From positions 1-5,429 of the forward strand of contig CAKQSC010000073.1 in assembly GCA_934271725.1 (NCBI GenBank): a DNA stretch of 5,429 nucleotides, given 5' to 3'. Numbering within the stretch: position 1 is the stretch's first letter; each line of letters starts with the position of its first letter. A program made the position numbers and the translations under genes. This stretch comes from an uncultured Clostridia bacterium. GTDB lineage: Bacteria > Bacillota > Clostridia > Christensenellales > Borkfalkiaceae. A model generated the notes under the pieces. The model made no database searches. It was given only the letters and a program-made list of their open reading frames with translations, and was not told the DNA's origin. Shown here one piece after another: positions 5,383 to 5,429 of the stretch.

Positions 5383-5429
5383 CAAGTCGATACGGGAAAA
5401 GTAAAAAATCCTTTTAACGGGGCCGTTTT

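Noticed and set aside
5416..5427. AACGG/CCGTT inverted repeat at the window end
   Set aside because: The loop would be only two bases, and the window ends before any T-run could be judged; it may be the edge of a terminator but cannot be supported.

Overview
The window looks like the chromosome of a low-to-moderate G+C Bacillota (Firmicutes) bacterium, most likely an uncultured gut-type clostridium. The reasons are the conserved glycolysis / secG / rnr / smpB / ssrA neighbourhood, sigma-A style promoters with TGnTATAAT, AGGAG-type ribosome binding sites on secG and the lipoprotein gene, and a serine-recombinase remnant of clostridial type. The placement is inferred from gene order and protein style, not from a marker-gene comparison.

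Layout. Positions 2-964 (+) hold the C-terminal two thirds of a cofactor-independent phosphoglycerate mutase (gpmI). A clear promoter at 984-1012 then drives secG (1045-1353). A strong intrinsic terminator (1361-1394) follows, and only two bases after its T-run the ATG of an N-terminally short RNase R (rnr, 1397-3355) begins. smpB (3363-3833) follows rnr, with a promoter-like sequence across the rnr stop codon. Next is a complete tmRNA gene, ssrA (3872-4221), encoding the proteolysis tag ADSNQRFAYAA, closed by a large and probably bidirectional terminator (4224-4285). On the minus strand beyond it lie the orphan C-terminal end of a large serine recombinase (4311-4616, a broken mobile-element relic directly at the 3' side of ssrA) and a 208-residue lipoprotein of unknown function (4696-5322) with its own promoter and ribosome binding site.

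How the genes fit together. RNase R, SmpB and tmRNA form one functional module: SmpB-tmRNA rescues ribosomes stalled on mRNAs without a stop codon, tags the incomplete protein for proteolysis, and RNase R degrades the faulty mRNA. SecG is the small accessory subunit of the SecYEG export channel and is a common neighbour of this module in Bacillota. The gpmI gene belongs to the glycolytic cluster that often lies upstream.

Nothing in the window amounts to a clearly new system. The points most worth checking are the expression signals of rnr (terminator up to the start codon, no visible Shine-Dalgarno, missing N-terminal helix-turn-helix domain), a possibly leaderless smpB transcript, an inverted repeat inside the secG promoter, the unusual -AYAA end of the tmRNA tag, and the recombinase relic beside ssrA, a classic integration site.
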